Assembly (NCBI RefSeq): GCF_023276375.1
Contig: NZ_JALLPK010000001.1
Coordinates: 3,348,001-3,412,000 of the forward strand
DNA: 64,000 nt
Reading direction: 5' to 3'
From: Halocatena marina
GTDB taxonomy: Archaea > Halobacteriota > Halobacteria > Halobacteriales > Haloarculaceae
Made by a program: the position numbers and the translations under genes. Shown here one piece after another: positions 63,493-64,000 of this stretch. Each line of letters opens with the position of its first letter. Positions within the stretch are counted from its first letter, which is position 1. Below the pieces are notes generated by a model. The model was given only the letters and a program-made list of their open reading frames with translations, was not told the DNA's origin and ran no database searches.

Positions 63493-64000
63493 TTAAGATA
63501 CAAACCAATCTATGGCGATCTGATAGCCGATCTCTTCCGAAGGCCAGTAATCGTCAGTATTCTCGCGTTCGGAGATCCGGTGATCGAGACGAATTTTAGT
63601 TGATGAAACTCGCTCAGTAGTAATCTCGAAGACAGTTGCAGCGTTGGTCCCGTCCACCGGACTTGGGGAGGGATCGATGAGCGCTGCAACTGGAGAGGTC
63701 TCACGATTGACCGCACGTCCGAAGATCGGGTATGTCTTCCCGATCTTCGGATAGTAGGCTTCGAATGCGACGATTTCCCACGCAGAACGTCCCGAATTGA
63801 CGTGGGCAGCGATGGTGTACTGCGCTGGTGACGGTTGGCACCCACCGTATTTTTCAAGAAGAGCAGCGGTCTGTTTGTACTTCTCTAGCTGTTGGACCGC
63901 TTCGATGGTTTGTTCGGCGTCAGATGCTGTCAGCTGAGTAATCTCAATATCTGTTATGGATTCTGTATCCGTCGTCTCATCTGCTGCCCCCAGAACGTGA
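63493..64000 (-). CDS. Hypothetical protein, 3' end only (partial)
   Basis: The last 168 codons of a minus-strand gene run off the right end of the window. The sequence includes ITQLTASDAEQTIEAVQQLE, KYGGCQPSPAQYTIAAHVNS, a WEIVAFEAYYPKIGKTYPIF segment and the end EEIGYQIAIDWFVS. The residues are acidic and well ordered but I recognise no family. The N-terminus and any signal peptide are outside the window. Confidence 0.6.
   Translation of the reverse strand, partial: HVLGAADETTDTESITDIEITQLTASDAEQTIEAVQQLEKYKQTAALLEKYGGCQPSPAQYTIAAHVNSGRSAWEIVAFEAYYPKIGKTYPIFGRAVNRETSPVAALIDPSPSPVDGTNAATVFEITTERVSSTKIRLDHRISERENTDDYWPSEEIGYQIAIDWFVS

Noticed and set aside
1..64000. CRISPR arrays, insertion sequences, rRNA genes
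   Set aside because: No regularly spaced repeats, transposase-like proteins or rRNA sequence were recognised; only one tRNA was found.

Overview
The window is a 64 kb piece of a haloarchaeal chromosome (class Halobacteria) that contains a chromosomal replication origin. The proteins are strongly acidic. The gene set includes GfcR, TiaS, archaeal PheST, OapA/B/C, Orc1/Cdc6, DP1, a group II chaperonin, geranylgeranylglyceryl phosphate synthase, and DUF7344, DUF5305 and DUF1102 proteins. Base composition is moderate for the class. No insertion sequence, rRNA or CRISPR array was seen. I cannot name the genus.

Left arm (1-22.6 kb), mostly housekeeping: the end of a probable pyrD, pheST, an M14 deacylase, a threonine-synthase-like enzyme, tiaS divergent from an XRE regulator, Spo0M, a glutaredoxin, gfcR, pyrE, a methyltransferase, a HIT protein, two divergent rhodaneses, an orphan heme-copper oxidase subunit I with a DUF6789 partner, a rubrerythrin, two conserved haloarchaeal unknowns and a MATE exporter.

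Origin (22.7-32.5 kb): oapC-oapB-oapA lie on the minus strand. A 1.2 kb AT-rich intergenic region follows, with three origin recognition boxes (ORBs), then orc1/cdc6, a signal peptidase, the DNA polymerase D small subunit DP1, a GNAT protein and aspartate kinase. OapA is interrupted by a 275-residue intein exactly inside its GTP-binding P-loop. Further ORB-like sequences lie outside the intergenic origin: a pair inside the DP1 coding sequence and one in front of pyrE.

Middle (32.6-41.4 kb): a metallophosphoesterase, a 2-oxoacid dehydrogenase operon (E1alpha, E1beta, E2, E3), a membrane protein made of a recent 198-bp tandem duplication, a probable haloarchaeal RNA polymerase epsilon subunit and an unknown small protein.

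Accessory surface locus (41.5-48.6 kb): a DUF7344 regulator, a TasA-like secreted protein, a dedicated S26 signal peptidase and a DUF5305 protein form one operon. Two DUF1102 (TasA/camelysin-like) secreted proteins diverge from it. The last one is a 665-residue fusion: DUF1102 leader module, acidic linker, a glycine-rich block resembling the pre-toxin region of bacterial polymorphic toxins, about seven 26-residue helical repeats and a short basic tail. Its 3' part is AT-rich with rare codons. Two small membrane-protein genes face it. This may be a cell-surface antagonism system delivered by a SipW/TasA-like export route, and it is the best candidate here for something undescribed.

Right arm (48.7-64 kb): a membrane protein, prephenate dehydratase, Hsp20, a bacterial-type leucyl-tRNA synthetase and an archaeal-type leucyl-tRNA synthetase flanking the archaeal-lipid gene for GGGP synthase, an archaeal alanine dehydrogenase/ornithine cyclodeaminase, a lipoprotein, a thermosome subunit with a clear promoter, tRNA-Ser(GGA), a winged-helix regulator and a truncated unknown gene.
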